A program made the position numbers and the translations under genes. Shown piece by piece: positions 17,383 through 25,768 of a stretch of DNA of 64,000 bases. Each line of letters starts with the position of its first letter. The stretch's first letter is position 1. Source of the stretch: Amycolatopsis palatopharyngis (GTDB lineage Bacteria > Actinomycetota > Actinomycetes > Mycobacteriales > Pseudonocardiaceae); assembly GCF_003385185.1 (NCBI RefSeq), contig NZ_PQHZ01000015.1, positions 1-64,000 on the forward strand. The letters are read 5' to 3'. A model generated the notes under the pieces. That model saw nothing but the letters and a program-made list of their open reading frames with translations, was not told the DNA's origin and ran no database searches.

Positions 17383-18594
17383 TCAGCCCTTGATCTCGGT
17401 CCAGGCGCGGGTCCACTCGCCGTAGTCCTTGCACTTCACGTCGGTCCTGCCGTCGAGGCACTGCTCGATCGGCGTGGTCCAGTACCAGATCTGCGAGGCG
17501 TACTCGGCGTCGCCGGCGTGGTAGGCGTCGCAGTGTCCTTTGTCCTCGGTCAGCTCACACGCCTTCGGGTTGGCGGGCGCCTCACCGAAGTACTCGGCCA
17601 CCTGAGCGTTGGCCTCCGGACTGATGATGTGGTCGAGCCACTTGTAGGCGCAGGTCTTGTTCGGCGACTTGGCGGAAACCATCCACGTGTCCGACCAGCC
17701 GGTCGCACCCTCGGACGGCAGCACTGAAGCGACGGGAGCTCCCTCGGACTCGGTCAGGTTCACCGTCACCTGCCACGCGGTGCCGACCACGGCATCGCCG
17801 TTCTTCAGCGCCTGACTTTCCTTCAGGTAGTCCGACCAGTACTCACTGACCATCGGGCGCTGCTGCTTGAGCAGGTCGACCGCGGCCTGGAACTGCTTGT
17901 CGTCCAAGGCGTACGGGTTCTGGATGCCCAGCTCCGGCTGGTGCTTCATCAGGTACATCGCGGCGTCGGCGATGTAGATCGGCGAGTCGTAGGCCGTGAT
18001 CTTGCCCTTGTACTCGGAGTCCTTGTCGAACACCACGGACCATGAGTCCGGTGCGGGCTGCACCAGATCCGTGCGGTAGCTGAGCACGTTCGCGCCCCAG
18101 CCGTGCGGCACACCGTAGGACTTGCCGTTGACGCTGTTCCACGGCTTGTCCTTGAGGAACGGGTAGACGTCGCCGTAGTTGGTGATCAGTTCGGTGTTCA
18201 CCGGCTCGACGTCTCCCGCCGCGACGAGCCGCAGCGAAGCGTCCCCCGAGGCGGAGATGACGTCGTACTGCCCGGTCTTCATCAGGTTGACCGCTTCGTC
18301 CGACGTGCCGAACGGCTTGACGTTGACCTGACAGCCCGTCGCCTTCTCGAACGGGGTCACCCAGTCCACCGCTGGATCGTTGGACCCGTCCTCGGCGTAC
18401 CCGGGCCACGCGAGGATGTTCAGCTCACCCTCCGGCTCGCCGAGCTCGGTCATGGCTTCCAGCGCGGGCGGCTGGAAACCCGCACCGGCCTGGGCTGCCT
18501 GTGACCCGTCCTCGCTCGCCGTGCCGCACGCGGCGACGGCCGTTCCGGCACACACCAGTCCCGCGAGGAGACGGATGCTTCTTGCGTTCCTCAT
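17383..18594 (-). CDS. Extracellular polyamine-type solute-binding lipoprotein
   Basis: A 403-residue binding protein. The signal peptide ends in lipobox VAAC (Cys23). The mature part has the PotD-like opening LNILAWPGYAEDG, the TSDEAVNLMKTGQYDVISASGDAS lobe and the C-terminal AYKWLDHIISPEANAQVAEYFGEAPAN, all usual in spermidine/putrescine-binding proteins. It should deliver substrate to the two permeases encoded downstream. ATG 18594 is preceded by AAAGGAT. Three cysteine pairs late in the protein may form disulphides. The exact ligand is not provable here. Confidence 0.87.
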   Translation of the reverse strand: MRNARSIRLLAGLVCAGTAVAACGTASEDGSQAAQAGAGFQPPALEAMTELGEPEGELNILAWPGYAEDGSNDPAVDWVTPFEKATGCQVNVKPFGTSDEAVNLMKTGQYDVISASGDASLRLVAAGDVEPVNTELITNYGDVYPFLKDKPWNSVNGKSYGVPHGWGANVLSYRTDLVQPAPDSWSVVFDKDSEYKGKITAYDSPIYIADAAMYLMKHQPELGIQNPYALDDKQFQAAVDLLKQQRPMVSEYWSDYLKESQALKNGDAVVGTAWQVTVNLTESEGAPVASVLPSEGATGWSDTWMVSAKSPNKTCAYKWLDHIISPEANAQVAEYFGEAPANPKACELTEDKGHCDAYHAGDAEYASQIWYWTTPIEQCLDGRTDVKCKDYGEWTRAWTEIKG

Positions 18595-18641
18595 GTTGAT
18601 CCTTTCTCCACCTGTGACGACGCCAGTTCTGTGCGCCGGGC

Positions 18642-19733
18642 TCACTCCGCGACGCGGAAGCTGTGTTCCTGCGGCCACACCAGCCGCACCTGCGTGCCGG
18701 AGGGCAGCAGCGGTTCGTCCGCCTCGTTCTGCCGCACCACCGAAAGTTGTCCGCCCACATCGAGCACGACCTCGTAACGCACCGAGGCACCCGCGTACAC
18801 AACGCCTGAGACAACCCCGGTCGCGCTGGTCTCGCCCGCTCCGGCCGCCGCGGCGACCTCGGTGTCGAGCCGGATCTTCTCCGGCCGGATGCTGAACGTG
18901 CCCTCCTCGCCGATCACCGCACGCGCGGCCTGCCCGCCGAGCAGGTTCGACGTGCCGACGAACCCGGCGACGAACGCGCTCGCGGGCCGCTCGTAAACCT
19001 CGACGGGGGTGCCGACCTGCTCGATGCGCCCGTTGTCGAACACGGCGATCCGGTCGCTCATGGTCAGTGCCTCGTCCTGATCGTGGGTGACGAAGACGAA
19101 CGTGACCCCGACCTCTCGCTGGATCTGCTTGAGCTCGATCTGCATCGCCTGGCGCAGTTTCAGGTCGAGCGCGCCGAGCGGTTCGTCGAGCAGCAGCACC
19201 TTCGGCCGGTTGACCAAGGCCCTGGCCAGTGCGACGCGCTGGCGCTGTCCGCCGGAGAGCTGGCCCGGCCTGCGTTCGGCGAAGTTCTCGAGCCTTACCG
19301 TCCGCAGCGCCTCCCGCGCGCGGTCGGCCCGTTGCGCTCGCGGCACCCGCCGGACGCGCAACCCGTACTCCACATTGGCCTGAACACTCATATGCGGGAA
19401 CAGGGCGTAATCCTGGAACACCGTGTTGACGTCCCGCTGGAACGGAGCGAGCCTGCTGACGTCACTGCCTCCGAGCTCGACCGTTCCCCCGGACGGCAAC
19501 TCGAAGCCGGCGATCATGCGCAGCACGGTCGTCTTCCCGGAGCCCGAGGGACCGAGCATCGAGAAGAACTCCCCCTCGGCGATGTCGAGATCCACTCCGT
19601 CGACGGCGCACACCTGCCCGAAATCCTTACGCAGTCCGCGAAGCCGGACAGCGGGTCGGTTACCTTCGCCGCGCGCCGCGGTGTTCGCGGTCGTGCTCGG
19701 CTGTGGCAGTGCGGGAGCCTGGTTCGGCGACAT
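18642..19733 (-). CDS. ABC transporter ATP-binding protein, PotA-like
   Basis: A 363-residue ATPase: Walker A GPSGSGKT (61-68), signature LSGGQRQRVALARAL, Walker B VLLLDEPLGALD and H-loop VTHDQDEAL, followed by a C-terminal TOBE domain (about 280-355) as in PotA/PotG. It energises the permease pair downstream. The ATG at 19733 is preceded by GGAAAGG, leaving 35 bases from the aldehyde dehydrogenase gene, so the five genes from 21190 leftward probably form one operon. Confidence 0.9.
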   Translation of the reverse strand: MSPNQAPALPQPSTTANTAARGEGNRPAVRLRGLRKDFGQVCAVDGVDLDIAEGEFFSMLGPSGSGKTTVLRMIAGFELPSGGTVELGGSDVSRLAPFQRDVNTVFQDYALFPHMSVQANVEYGLRVRRVPRAQRADRAREALRTVRLENFAERRPGQLSGGQRQRVALARALVNRPKVLLLDEPLGALDLKLRQAMQIELKQIQREVGVTFVFVTHDQDEALTMSDRIAVFDNGRIEQVGTPVEVYERPASAFVAGFVGTSNLLGGQAARAVIGEEGTFSIRPEKIRLDTEVAAAAGAGETSATGVVSGVVYAGASVRYEVVLDVGGQLSVVRQNEADEPLLPSGTQVRLVWPQEHSFRVAE

Positions 19734-19768
19734 GGGCGGTTGCCTTTCCGTATTCGCTGTTGCCGCGG

Positions 19769-21190
19769 TCAGAACGCGCTCATCACGTGCTTGACCCGCG
19801 TGTAGTCCTCTAGCCCGTACAGCGAGAGGTCCTTGCCGTAGCCGGACTTCTTGAATCCGCCGTGCGGCATCTCGGCGACGAGCGGGATGTGGGTGTTGAT
19901 CCAGACGCAGCCGAAGTCCAGATCCCTGGACAGCCGCAGCGCACGGGCGTGGTCGGAGGTCCACACCGAGGACGCGAGCGCGTAGGGAACACCGTTTGCC
20001 GCGGTGAGCGCCTCGGCCTCGCTGCCGAACTCCTGGACGGTGATCACCGGGCCGAACACCTCGTGCTGGATGATCTCGTCTTCCTGGCGCAGTCCGTCGA
20101 CAACCGTCGGCGCGTAGAAGTACCCGCGCTCCCCGACCCGATGTCCGCCACTGTGGACGACCGCCCGGTCCGGCAACCGGTCGATGAAGCCGCTGACCTT
20201 CGCCAGGTGCGCCGCGCTGTTCAGCGGGCCGTACGCGACGTCGGGGTCGTCGGGGGCGCCGGTTTTCGTGGCCCGCGCCGCACGAGCCAGCGCCGCGACG
20301 AAGTCCGTGCGCACGGACTCGTGGACCAGCACCCGCGTCGCGGCGGTGCAGTCCTGTCCCGCGTTGAAGAAACCGGCCTCGGCGATCGCGGTGGCGGCGG
20401 CCTCGATGTCGGCGTCGGCGAAGACCAGTACCGGGGCCTTCCCGCCCAGTTCGAGGTGCACCCGTTTGACATCGGCGGCCGCGGCACCCGCGACCTCTGT
20501 GCCAGCGCGCACCGAACCGGTGATCGACACCATCGCCGGGACCGGGTGCTCGACCAGCGCCCTGCCGGTGTCCCGGTCGCCGCAGATCACGTTGAGCACG
20601 CCCGGCGGCAGGAACTCCGCGCAGATCTCGGCGAGCAGCAATGTGGACGCGGGCGTGGTGTCGGCGGGCTTCAGCACCACGGTGTTACCCGCCGCGAGCG
20701 CTGGGGCGATCTTCCAGACCGCCATCATCAACGGGTAGTTCCACGGAGTCACCTGGGCGCACACCCCGACGGGCTCGCGGCGGATCCACGAGGTGTGTCC
20801 CTCCATGTACTCCCCTGCCGAGCGGCCCTCCAGCACGCGCGCGGCTCCGGCGAAGAACCGGAGCTGGTCGAGGAGCATGGGGAACTCCTCGGCAGCGGTG
20901 AGCGCGAGTGGCTTGCCCGTATCTGCCGACTCGACCCGGACCAGTTCGTCGGCTCGGTTCTCCAGCGCGTCCGCGATCCGCAGCAGGGCGAGTTGCCTGG
21001 CGGCGGGGGTGGTGTCGCGCCACCCGTCGAACGCCTTGGCGGCGGCACGGACGGCGTGATCGACGTCGGCCGCACTGCCGACGGGCGCGAGCAGGTACGG
21101 CGAACCGGTGACCGGATCGATGATCTCGGCGACGTCGCCATCTGCCGCGGCGGTGTATTCGCCGCCGACGAAGTGCCTGAGCTGCTGCAC
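19769..21190 (-). CDS. Aldehyde dehydrogenase, gamma-aminobutyraldehyde dehydrogenase type
   Basis: A 473-residue NAD(P)-dependent aldehyde dehydrogenase with the cofactor-site KPADTTP, the general base Glu247 in HLELGGKAP and the catalytic Cys281 in NAGQDCTAATR. The ending MPHGGFKKSGYGKDLSLYGLEDYTRVKHV is typical of the PatD/aminobutyraldehyde group that oxidises 4-aminobutanal to GABA. As first gene of the polyamine-type uptake operon it fits putrescine breakdown. GTG 21190 follows GAGGAG at good distance. The promoter at 21233-21261 contains a dyad that the divergent GntR protein may bind. Confidence 0.9.
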   Translation of the reverse strand: MQQLRHFVGGEYTAAADGDVAEIIDPVTGSPYLLAPVGSAADVDHAVRAAAKAFDGWRDTTPAARQLALLRIADALENRADELVRVESADTGKPLALTAAEEFPMLLDQLRFFAGAARVLEGRSAGEYMEGHTSWIRREPVGVCAQVTPWNYPLMMAVWKIAPALAAGNTVVLKPADTTPASTLLLAEICAEFLPPGVLNVICGDRDTGRALVEHPVPAMVSITGSVRAGTEVAGAAAADVKRVHLELGGKAPVLVFADADIEAAATAIAEAGFFNAGQDCTAATRVLVHESVRTDFVAALARAARATKTGAPDDPDVAYGPLNSAAHLAKVSGFIDRLPDRAVVHSGGHRVGERGYFYAPTVVDGLRQEDEIIQHEVFGPVITVQEFGSEAEALTAANGVPYALASSVWTSDHARALRLSRDLDFGCVWINTHIPLVAEMPHGGFKKSGYGKDLSLYGLEDYTRVKHVMSAF

Positions 21191-21232
21191 GGGGTCGCTC
21201 CTCGTTCGGTGGGGCTGGTTGGAATGGCGCAA

Positions 21233-21261
21233 AACATATAACCTCATAGTTAATATGCCAA
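21233..21261 (-). promoter_or_regulatory. Promoter of the aldehyde dehydrogenase/ABC operon with overlapping dyad
   Basis: On the minus strand TTGGCA (21256-21261) and TATGTT (21233-21238) are 17 bases apart. An imperfect dyad, CATATAAC...GTTAATATG (21235-21257), fills the space between the two elements. In this AT-rich patch a bound FadR-type repressor would block RNA polymerase. The operator role is inferred from position. Confidence 0.55.
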
Positions 21262-21356
21262 GCCTTTCTGGCAAGATTGCTTCTATCGGGGGGCGGACTG
21301 GCCCGGTGATGGCGCAGGATGGGCAACGGCATATGGGCACGGAACCGAGGGAACGG

Positions 21357-22100
21357 ATGCGCAGGCGGATCTCCCACAGCGCGCGAACGGCCATGTTCGC
21401 GCCTCTCGACCAGACCGGGCGGGCAGAGACGGTCGCCAGACGGCTGGTGGACGCCATCACGCTGGGCCTGCTGGGCGATGCCGAGCAACTACCCAGCGAG
21501 ACCGAACTGGCGAGCCAGTTCGGGGTGTCCACGGTGACGGTCAGGGAAGCCCTGATGGCACTGCGTCAGCAGGGGCTCGTGGAGACCAGACGCGGACGCA
21601 GCGGCGGCAGCTTCGTCCGGGCACCGCAGGATGCAGAGGGTGGCTGGTGGCGGGAACGCCTCCGTGCCGTTACCTTGAGCGACCTGCGCGACGTCGGCGA
21701 TCAATACGTGGCGATCGCGGGTGCGGCTGCCAGGCTGGCCGCCGAACGCAGCTCGGCAGAGGACGTCGAGCGGCTGTACCTGGCCGCCGACGACCTGCGC
21801 ACGGCAACGGGAACCGAGGCCTCGCGGGCCGAGCGGCACTTCCATCTCGAAGTGGCGGCGGCAGCGCAGTCACCACGGTTGACCCACCAGGAGGTTCAGT
21901 TGCAGGGCGAACTCGGTGCACTGCTCTGGCTGCCTGCCGGTCACGACGGCGCGCAGTCGGCGGCGCTCGACGAGCACAGGGCGATTACCGCTGCCATCGA
22001 GAAGGCGGACGGAGACCTCGCCCGCAGGCTCACCGAGGAGCACATACTCGACGCCATCGACCGATTGGCGGAGTTGCATCTAGGCCTGATGGAGTCCTGA
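21357..22100 (+). CDS. GntR/FadR-family transcriptional regulator
   Basis: A 247-residue regulator. Residues about 20-88 are the winged helix-turn-helix (AETVARRLVDAITLGLLGDAEQLPSE split here by its loop, then FGVSTVTVREALMALRQQGLV and the wing RRGRSGGSFV). The C-terminal all-helical FCD-like ligand domain has the spaced acidic and histidine residues (ERHFHLEVA, DEHRAITAAI). It is divergent from the polyamine-type operon, whose promoter carries a dyad, so it is the likely local repressor. ATG 21357 is chosen for its GAGGGA; earlier in-frame ATGs at 21309 and 21333 are possible. Confidence 0.85.
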   Translation: MRRRISHSARTAMFAPLDQTGRAETVARRLVDAITLGLLGDAEQLPSETELASQFGVSTVTVREALMALRQQGLVETRRGRSGGSFVRAPQDAEGGWWRERLRAVTLSDLRDVGDQYVAIAGAAARLAAERSSAEDVERLYLAADDLRTATGTEASRAERHFHLEVAAAAQSPRLTHQEVQLQGELGALLWLPAGHDGAQSAALDEHRAITAAIEKADGDLARRLTEEHILDAIDRLAELHLGLMES

Positions 22101-22143
22101 GTCCTATGCTGCTGCGACCGCTACGGCAACAAGGTGGTTCCAC

Positions 22144-22911
22144 GTGAAGAACACGCGCACTCTGGTCGGTGACGAGGTCGTCGAGCAGGTTTCCGCACTC
22201 ACCGAGGGAGTGTTCGACCGTCTCGCGCCTCTGCGCGAGCGGACACTGGCTCTGTTCGGTGCCGCAGGAGAGACGGCCGGTGTCACGGGCGGGGAACTGG
22301 CGGTCCTGCGCGACCAGGTCGTCCAGACTCTCGCCGACCGTGACCGCCTCGTGGTCGGCGCCGGTTTCGTCGCGGCCCCGAACGTGCTCACCGACCAGGA
22401 GTTCGGCTTCGAGTGGTGGACTCGCGGCGAGGACGGCACGCCGGTCCAGTTGTTCATCAGCCTCGATCCGGCCAGCGAGCACTTCCTCGACTACACCCGC
22501 CAGTCCTGGTTCACCGTTCCGCGGGACACCGGGCGCAGGCACATCACCGGGCCCTATGTGGACTACCTGTGCACGGACGAGTACACGATGACCTTCACCG
22601 TCCCCGTACCGGCTTCGGCCGGCCTCGCCGGGGTCGTGGGGGCGGACGTGTACGTCCGCGAATGGGAACACCGGCTCCTTCCCCGGCTGCGGAACCTGCC
22701 GGGACGGGCGACGCTCGTCAACGCCCAGGGCAGGGTGATCGTGTCCAACACCGTGCGCCGGAGTACCGGTTCACTCGTGCGGGAGATCGACATCCCCGCC
22801 TGGTGGAGTTCGGGTGCCGAAGTACTCGACCAGGACGGCACGACTCTGCGGCGGTGCGGCGACTCCCCGATCGCGTTACTCGTGGTGGACACCCCTCGCA
22901 ATCAGCGCTGA
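22144..22911 (+). CDS. Soluble cache (PDC) sensor-domain protein
   Basis: A 255-residue protein that appears to be little more than a cache-type ligand-binding fold. Helical residues 10-75 are followed by the sandwich region with WWTRGEDGTPVQLFISLDP, DYTRQSWFTVP, GPYVDYLCTDEYTMTFTVPV and LAGVVGADVYVREWE, the series of strands seen in PDC/cache sensors. Unlike most cache proteins it has no signal peptide or transmembrane segment and no output domain. It starts 43 bases after the GntR gene with AAGGTGG before the GTG, so the two are probably co-transcribed and may share a ligand of the polyamine pathway. No enzymatic role is suggested. Confidence 0.6.
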   Translation: MKNTRTLVGDEVVEQVSALTEGVFDRLAPLRERTLALFGAAGETAGVTGGELAVLRDQVVQTLADRDRLVVGAGFVAAPNVLTDQEFGFEWWTRGEDGTPVQLFISLDPASEHFLDYTRQSWFTVPRDTGRRHITGPYVDYLCTDEYTMTFTVPVPASAGLAGVVGADVYVREWEHRLLPRLRNLPGRATLVNAQGRVIVSNTVRRSTGSLVREIDIPAWWSSGAEVLDQDGTTLRRCGDSPIALLVVDTPRNQR

Positions 22912-22919
22912 ACCGGCCG

Positions 22920-23708
22920 TCAATCCCGCAGGGCGGCGTCGATCGCGGCACCCAGCTCGCGGTGCGCGTCCACAAGGGAGGGCCCGTACCAGGTCAGGTA
23001 CCGCCCGGACACCAGTGCGTACCTAGCTCCTGGAAAGAACTGCGGACCGTCATCAGCGGTGAACTCATACGGCTCGTCCGGTAGCACGAGCAGGTCCGCC
23101 TCGCCGCTGTCGAAACGAGCGGCCAGCTCGTCCAGCTTCGGCCTCGGGTAGCGGTCCTCGTGGTCGGAGTACAGAGTGGACACCCCAAGCCGGTGCAGCA
23201 CGTCGCCGGCGAAGGTTTCCCTGCCCAGCACGATCCACGGTTTGCGCCAGACCGGCACCACCGCCCTGGCCCGCTCGGGAACGACCTCGCGCCACTGCTC
23301 CTCCGCGGTCACCAACCAGTCCGGTTCGGACACGCCGAGCGCCTGGGTGAGCATCCTGCGCAACGAGCCAAGTGCCGCGGGCACCGTGGGCGCGGCCTCC
23401 ATCACCCAGACCGGGAACCCGTTGGCGCGTAAACGCTGCACGTCCTCCGGCCGGTTCTCCTCCGAGTTCGCGAGCACCAGGTCCGGACGCAACCCGATGA
23501 CTTCGTCCACTTTCGGGTACTTCGACCCGCCCACCCGCGTCACGTCCAGCCCAGCGGGGTGCGTGCAGTAGTCCGTGACTCCGGCCAACAGACCGGGTGC
23601 GCTCACCTCGACGGCCTCGGTCAGCGAAGGAACCAGCGAGACGACCCGACGGGCGTCTCCCTCAATCGCGACCTCCTCGCCGAGATCGTCGAACAGCACC
23701 TGCCTCAT
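22920..23708 (-). CDS. Helical-backbone metal receptor (BtuF-like) without export signal
   Basis: A 262-residue protein with the fold of periplasmic class III binding proteins: N-terminal lobe with RRVVSLVPSLTEAV, the GLRPDLVLANSEENRPEDV segment, a long linking helix, and a C-terminal lobe ending LTWYGPSLVDAHRELGAAI. BtuF-type proteins carry cobalamin or haem-like ligands to ABC importers, but this one has no signal peptide or lipobox and no transporter genes adjacent. A cytosolic ligand carrier or enzyme partner is possible. Its ATG overlaps the stop of the upstream DUF4326 gene by four bases. Confidence 0.7.
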   Translation of the reverse strand: MRQVLFDDLGEEVAIEGDARRVVSLVPSLTEAVEVSAPGLLAGVTDYCTHPAGLDVTRVGGSKYPKVDEVIGLRPDLVLANSEENRPEDVQRLRANGFPVWVMEAAPTVPAALGSLRRMLTQALGVSEPDWLVTAEEQWREVVPERARAVVPVWRKPWIVLGRETFAGDVLHRLGVSTLYSDHEDRYPRPKLDELAARFDSGEADLLVLPDEPYEFTADDGPQFFPGARYALVSGRYLTWYGPSLVDAHRELGAAIDAALRD

Positions 23709-24142
23709 CGGTTCTCCGCCCGGTTCTGTGTCGTGTCGTCGATGTGCTCGAGCAGGACGTCGCCATGGCACGGCGCAGGCGCGCACCAGCATCCGAGCGC
23801 CCTCGCACTCAGCTCGCCGGAGCGCATCCGCTCGATCAGGTCCGGCCTGCCCTCGAGGTACTCGCGATAGTGCCGCACCATGGCCGCCCTGTCGGTCTTT
23901 CCCTCCCGGACGAACGGATTGGCGAAGTCGGACTCCGGCCAAGAGTGCCGGTTTCCGGAGTGACCGATGTAGACGATGAGCCCGGAATCCGCCAACCAGG
24001 GCACCAGATCGCGATGCGGCCCCGACTTGCGCACGTTCACAAGCGCGGAGCGGCCCGCGAGGACCGACTCGGCGATCTCCCGTTCCTGCGAACTCCATCG
24101 TTTCGCCGACTCGGGCAGGCTGGGCTGTGCTTGCTTCGGCAT
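23705..24142 (-). CDS. DUF4326-family protein
   Basis: A 145-residue protein whose second half matches the DUF4326 pattern: VYIGHSGNRHSWPESDFANPFV, then a helix ending in MVRHYREYLEGRPDLI, then LGCWCAPAPCHGDVLLEHI with closely spaced cysteines and a histidine. Function unknown; the Cys/His cluster could bind metal. It begins five bases after the RNB nuclease gene and ends in a 4-base overlap with the metal-receptor gene, so all three are likely co-translated. Confidence 0.7.
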   Translation of the reverse strand: MPKQAQPSLPESAKRWSSQEREIAESVLAGRSALVNVRKSGPHRDLVPWLADSGLIVYIGHSGNRHSWPESDFANPFVREGKTDRAAMVRHYREYLEGRPDLIERMRSGELSARALGCWCAPAPCHGDVLLEHIDDTTQNRAENR

Positions 24143-24147
24143 CGCGG

Positions 24148-25569
24148 TCACGCCCGCTCGAAGGCGATCTTGCGCTGCTCCGGATCCACCGCCGTCAGCC
24201 GGACGGTGATCCGCTCCCCCTCCGGCAGATCCACCCCCGTGCACTTGCCGATGACCGGCGGGTCCTCGATCAGGATCTCCGCCCGGTTCGCCTCCGCCCG
24301 CAACACCACCGCACTGAAGGTGCCACCGACATGCTCGGCGAGGATCCACGCCTCGACCTGTTCGAGACAGGCCTTCTCGACCCGCGCCGCCAGTGCGTCC
24401 GACGTACTCATCAGGCCTGGCAGGTCGGGCAACGCGGCGCGCACCCACTCCGGCACCTCCCGGCCCGCGGTCACGGCAAGGCAGACCTCGGTGGCGAAGC
24501 GATCCACCAGTCTGCGGATCGGCGCCGTCACATGTGCGTAGGGGCCGCCGATCCCCGCGTGGGTGGCCAATTCGGGCGCAGTGGCGTCGAAGGCCGTATA
24601 GCCAGCACCGCGTAGCAACCGCGTGGTGTCGGCGTAGAGGGCGAGCGACTCCGGCCTGCCCGCGTCGAGTCCGGCCAGCAGTTCGGACACGCTGAGCTCG
24701 CCGGGCCAGTCGATACCGAGCGCGGCGGCGGAGCGGCGCAGCCAGTCGACGGCTTCGGGTTCCGGATCGGGCAGCGTGCGCAGGACGCCGACCCCGGCCT
24801 CGATCATGATCGAGGCCGCCGTCATGCCGGTGAGCAGCGAGATCTCCGCGTTCCACGCCTCGACATCGTGCCGGGGCCGTTGTGTGAGGACCCACCCGCC
24901 GTCGGTGTCGGAGCCGATCTCCTGCTCCGGCAGCTGCAGTTCCACCGCGCCCCTGCGCACCGCGAGTTCGCGCCTGAGCCTGCCGAGTTCGGGCAGCGCC
25001 GCCACCGCGGGATGCGGCCTGCCCTCGGCCAGTGCGGCCTGCACGGTCTCGTAGTCGAACTGCTCCGTCGAGCGGACCAGCGCGCGGCGTACTCGGGCGT
25101 CAACCGGCTCACCGCCACTGTCGGTGTCGATCGACCACAGCACCGCGGGCCGGACCTGGCCGGGCAGCAGACTCGCGGCTCCTTCGGAGATCTCGGGCGG
25201 GTGCATGGGCACGCTGCCGTCCGGCAGATACAGGGTCTGCCCGCGCCTGCGGGCCTCCTGGTCGATGGCGCCTCCCGGCGGCAGGAAGGCCGCGAGGTCG
25301 GCGATCGCGTAGTGGACCCGGAACCCGCCTGATCGCAATCGCTCGATCAGGAGTGCCTGATCGAGATCCTTGGATCCGGGTGGATCGATGGTCACCAACG
25401 GCAGATCGGTGGCGTCCTCGCGGTCACCGTCGACGTCCACCGGGTCGCCCGCGACCTGCTCGGCCTCGGCCAGCACCTCGGCGGGGAAGGATTCGGGCAG
25501 GTCGAACTCCGTGCGCAGGGCCGCGAAGTCACCGCCGGCATCGTGGGCACGGATCACGAGAGAAGCCAC
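24148..25569 (-). CDS. RNB-domain ribonuclease (RNase II/R family)
   Basis: A 473-residue protein dominated by an RNB catalytic domain. The metal-binding motif is clear in TIDPPGSKDLDQAL (about 60-73), and later blocks include YAIADLAAFLPPGGAID, the PMHPPEISEGAASLLPG stretch and HVTAPIRRLVDRFATEV. It lacks the cold-shock and full S1 domains of RNase II and RNase R, as do other short actinobacterial members. It should degrade RNA from the 3' end. GTG 25569 is the first start in frame. First gene of a three-gene leftward operon. Confidence 0.85.
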   Translation of the reverse strand: MASLVIRAHDAGGDFAALRTEFDLPESFPAEVLAEAEQVAGDPVDVDGDREDATDLPLVTIDPPGSKDLDQALLIERLRSGGFRVHYAIADLAAFLPPGGAIDQEARRRGQTLYLPDGSVPMHPPEISEGAASLLPGQVRPAVLWSIDTDSGGEPVDARVRRALVRSTEQFDYETVQAALAEGRPHPAVAALPELGRLRRELAVRRGAVELQLPEQEIGSDTDGGWVLTQRPRHDVEAWNAEISLLTGMTAASIMIEAGVGVLRTLPDPEPEAVDWLRRSAAALGIDWPGELSVSELLAGLDAGRPESLALYADTTRLLRGAGYTAFDATAPELATHAGIGGPYAHVTAPIRRLVDRFATEVCLAVTAGREVPEWVRAALPDLPGLMSTSDALAARVEKACLEQVEAWILAEHVGGTFSAVVLRAEANRAEILIEDPPVIGKCTGVDLPEGERITVRLTAVDPEQRKIAFERA

Positions 25570-25726
25570 ACACCAACCCTAACCCGGTGTCCATCTCCTA
25601 AGCCGGGTTTTTCACCGCCGACGTGCGGTCCTTGCCCGGACCTCACCTGCGGCCGGCAGTCACGGCCAGGCCCAGTATCGCCCGATCGAGAGTGGGCCGA
25701 ACGGTGTACCTTGCCCCCATCGGCAA

Positions 25727-25741
25727 TGAAAACCACTTCCA
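25727..25741 (+). promoter_or_regulatory. Possible Zur-like site upstream of the CooC-like ATPase gene
   Basis: TGAAAACCACTTCCA matches 12 of 15 positions of the actinobacterial Zur-type core TGAAAACGATTTTCA as I remember it. It lies 28 bases before the GTG start and downstream of a possible TACCTT -10. The match is asymmetric, so this is tentative. Confidence 0.25.
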
Positions 25742-25768
25742 CTTTCGGCTGAATATTGGAGTCCTCGC

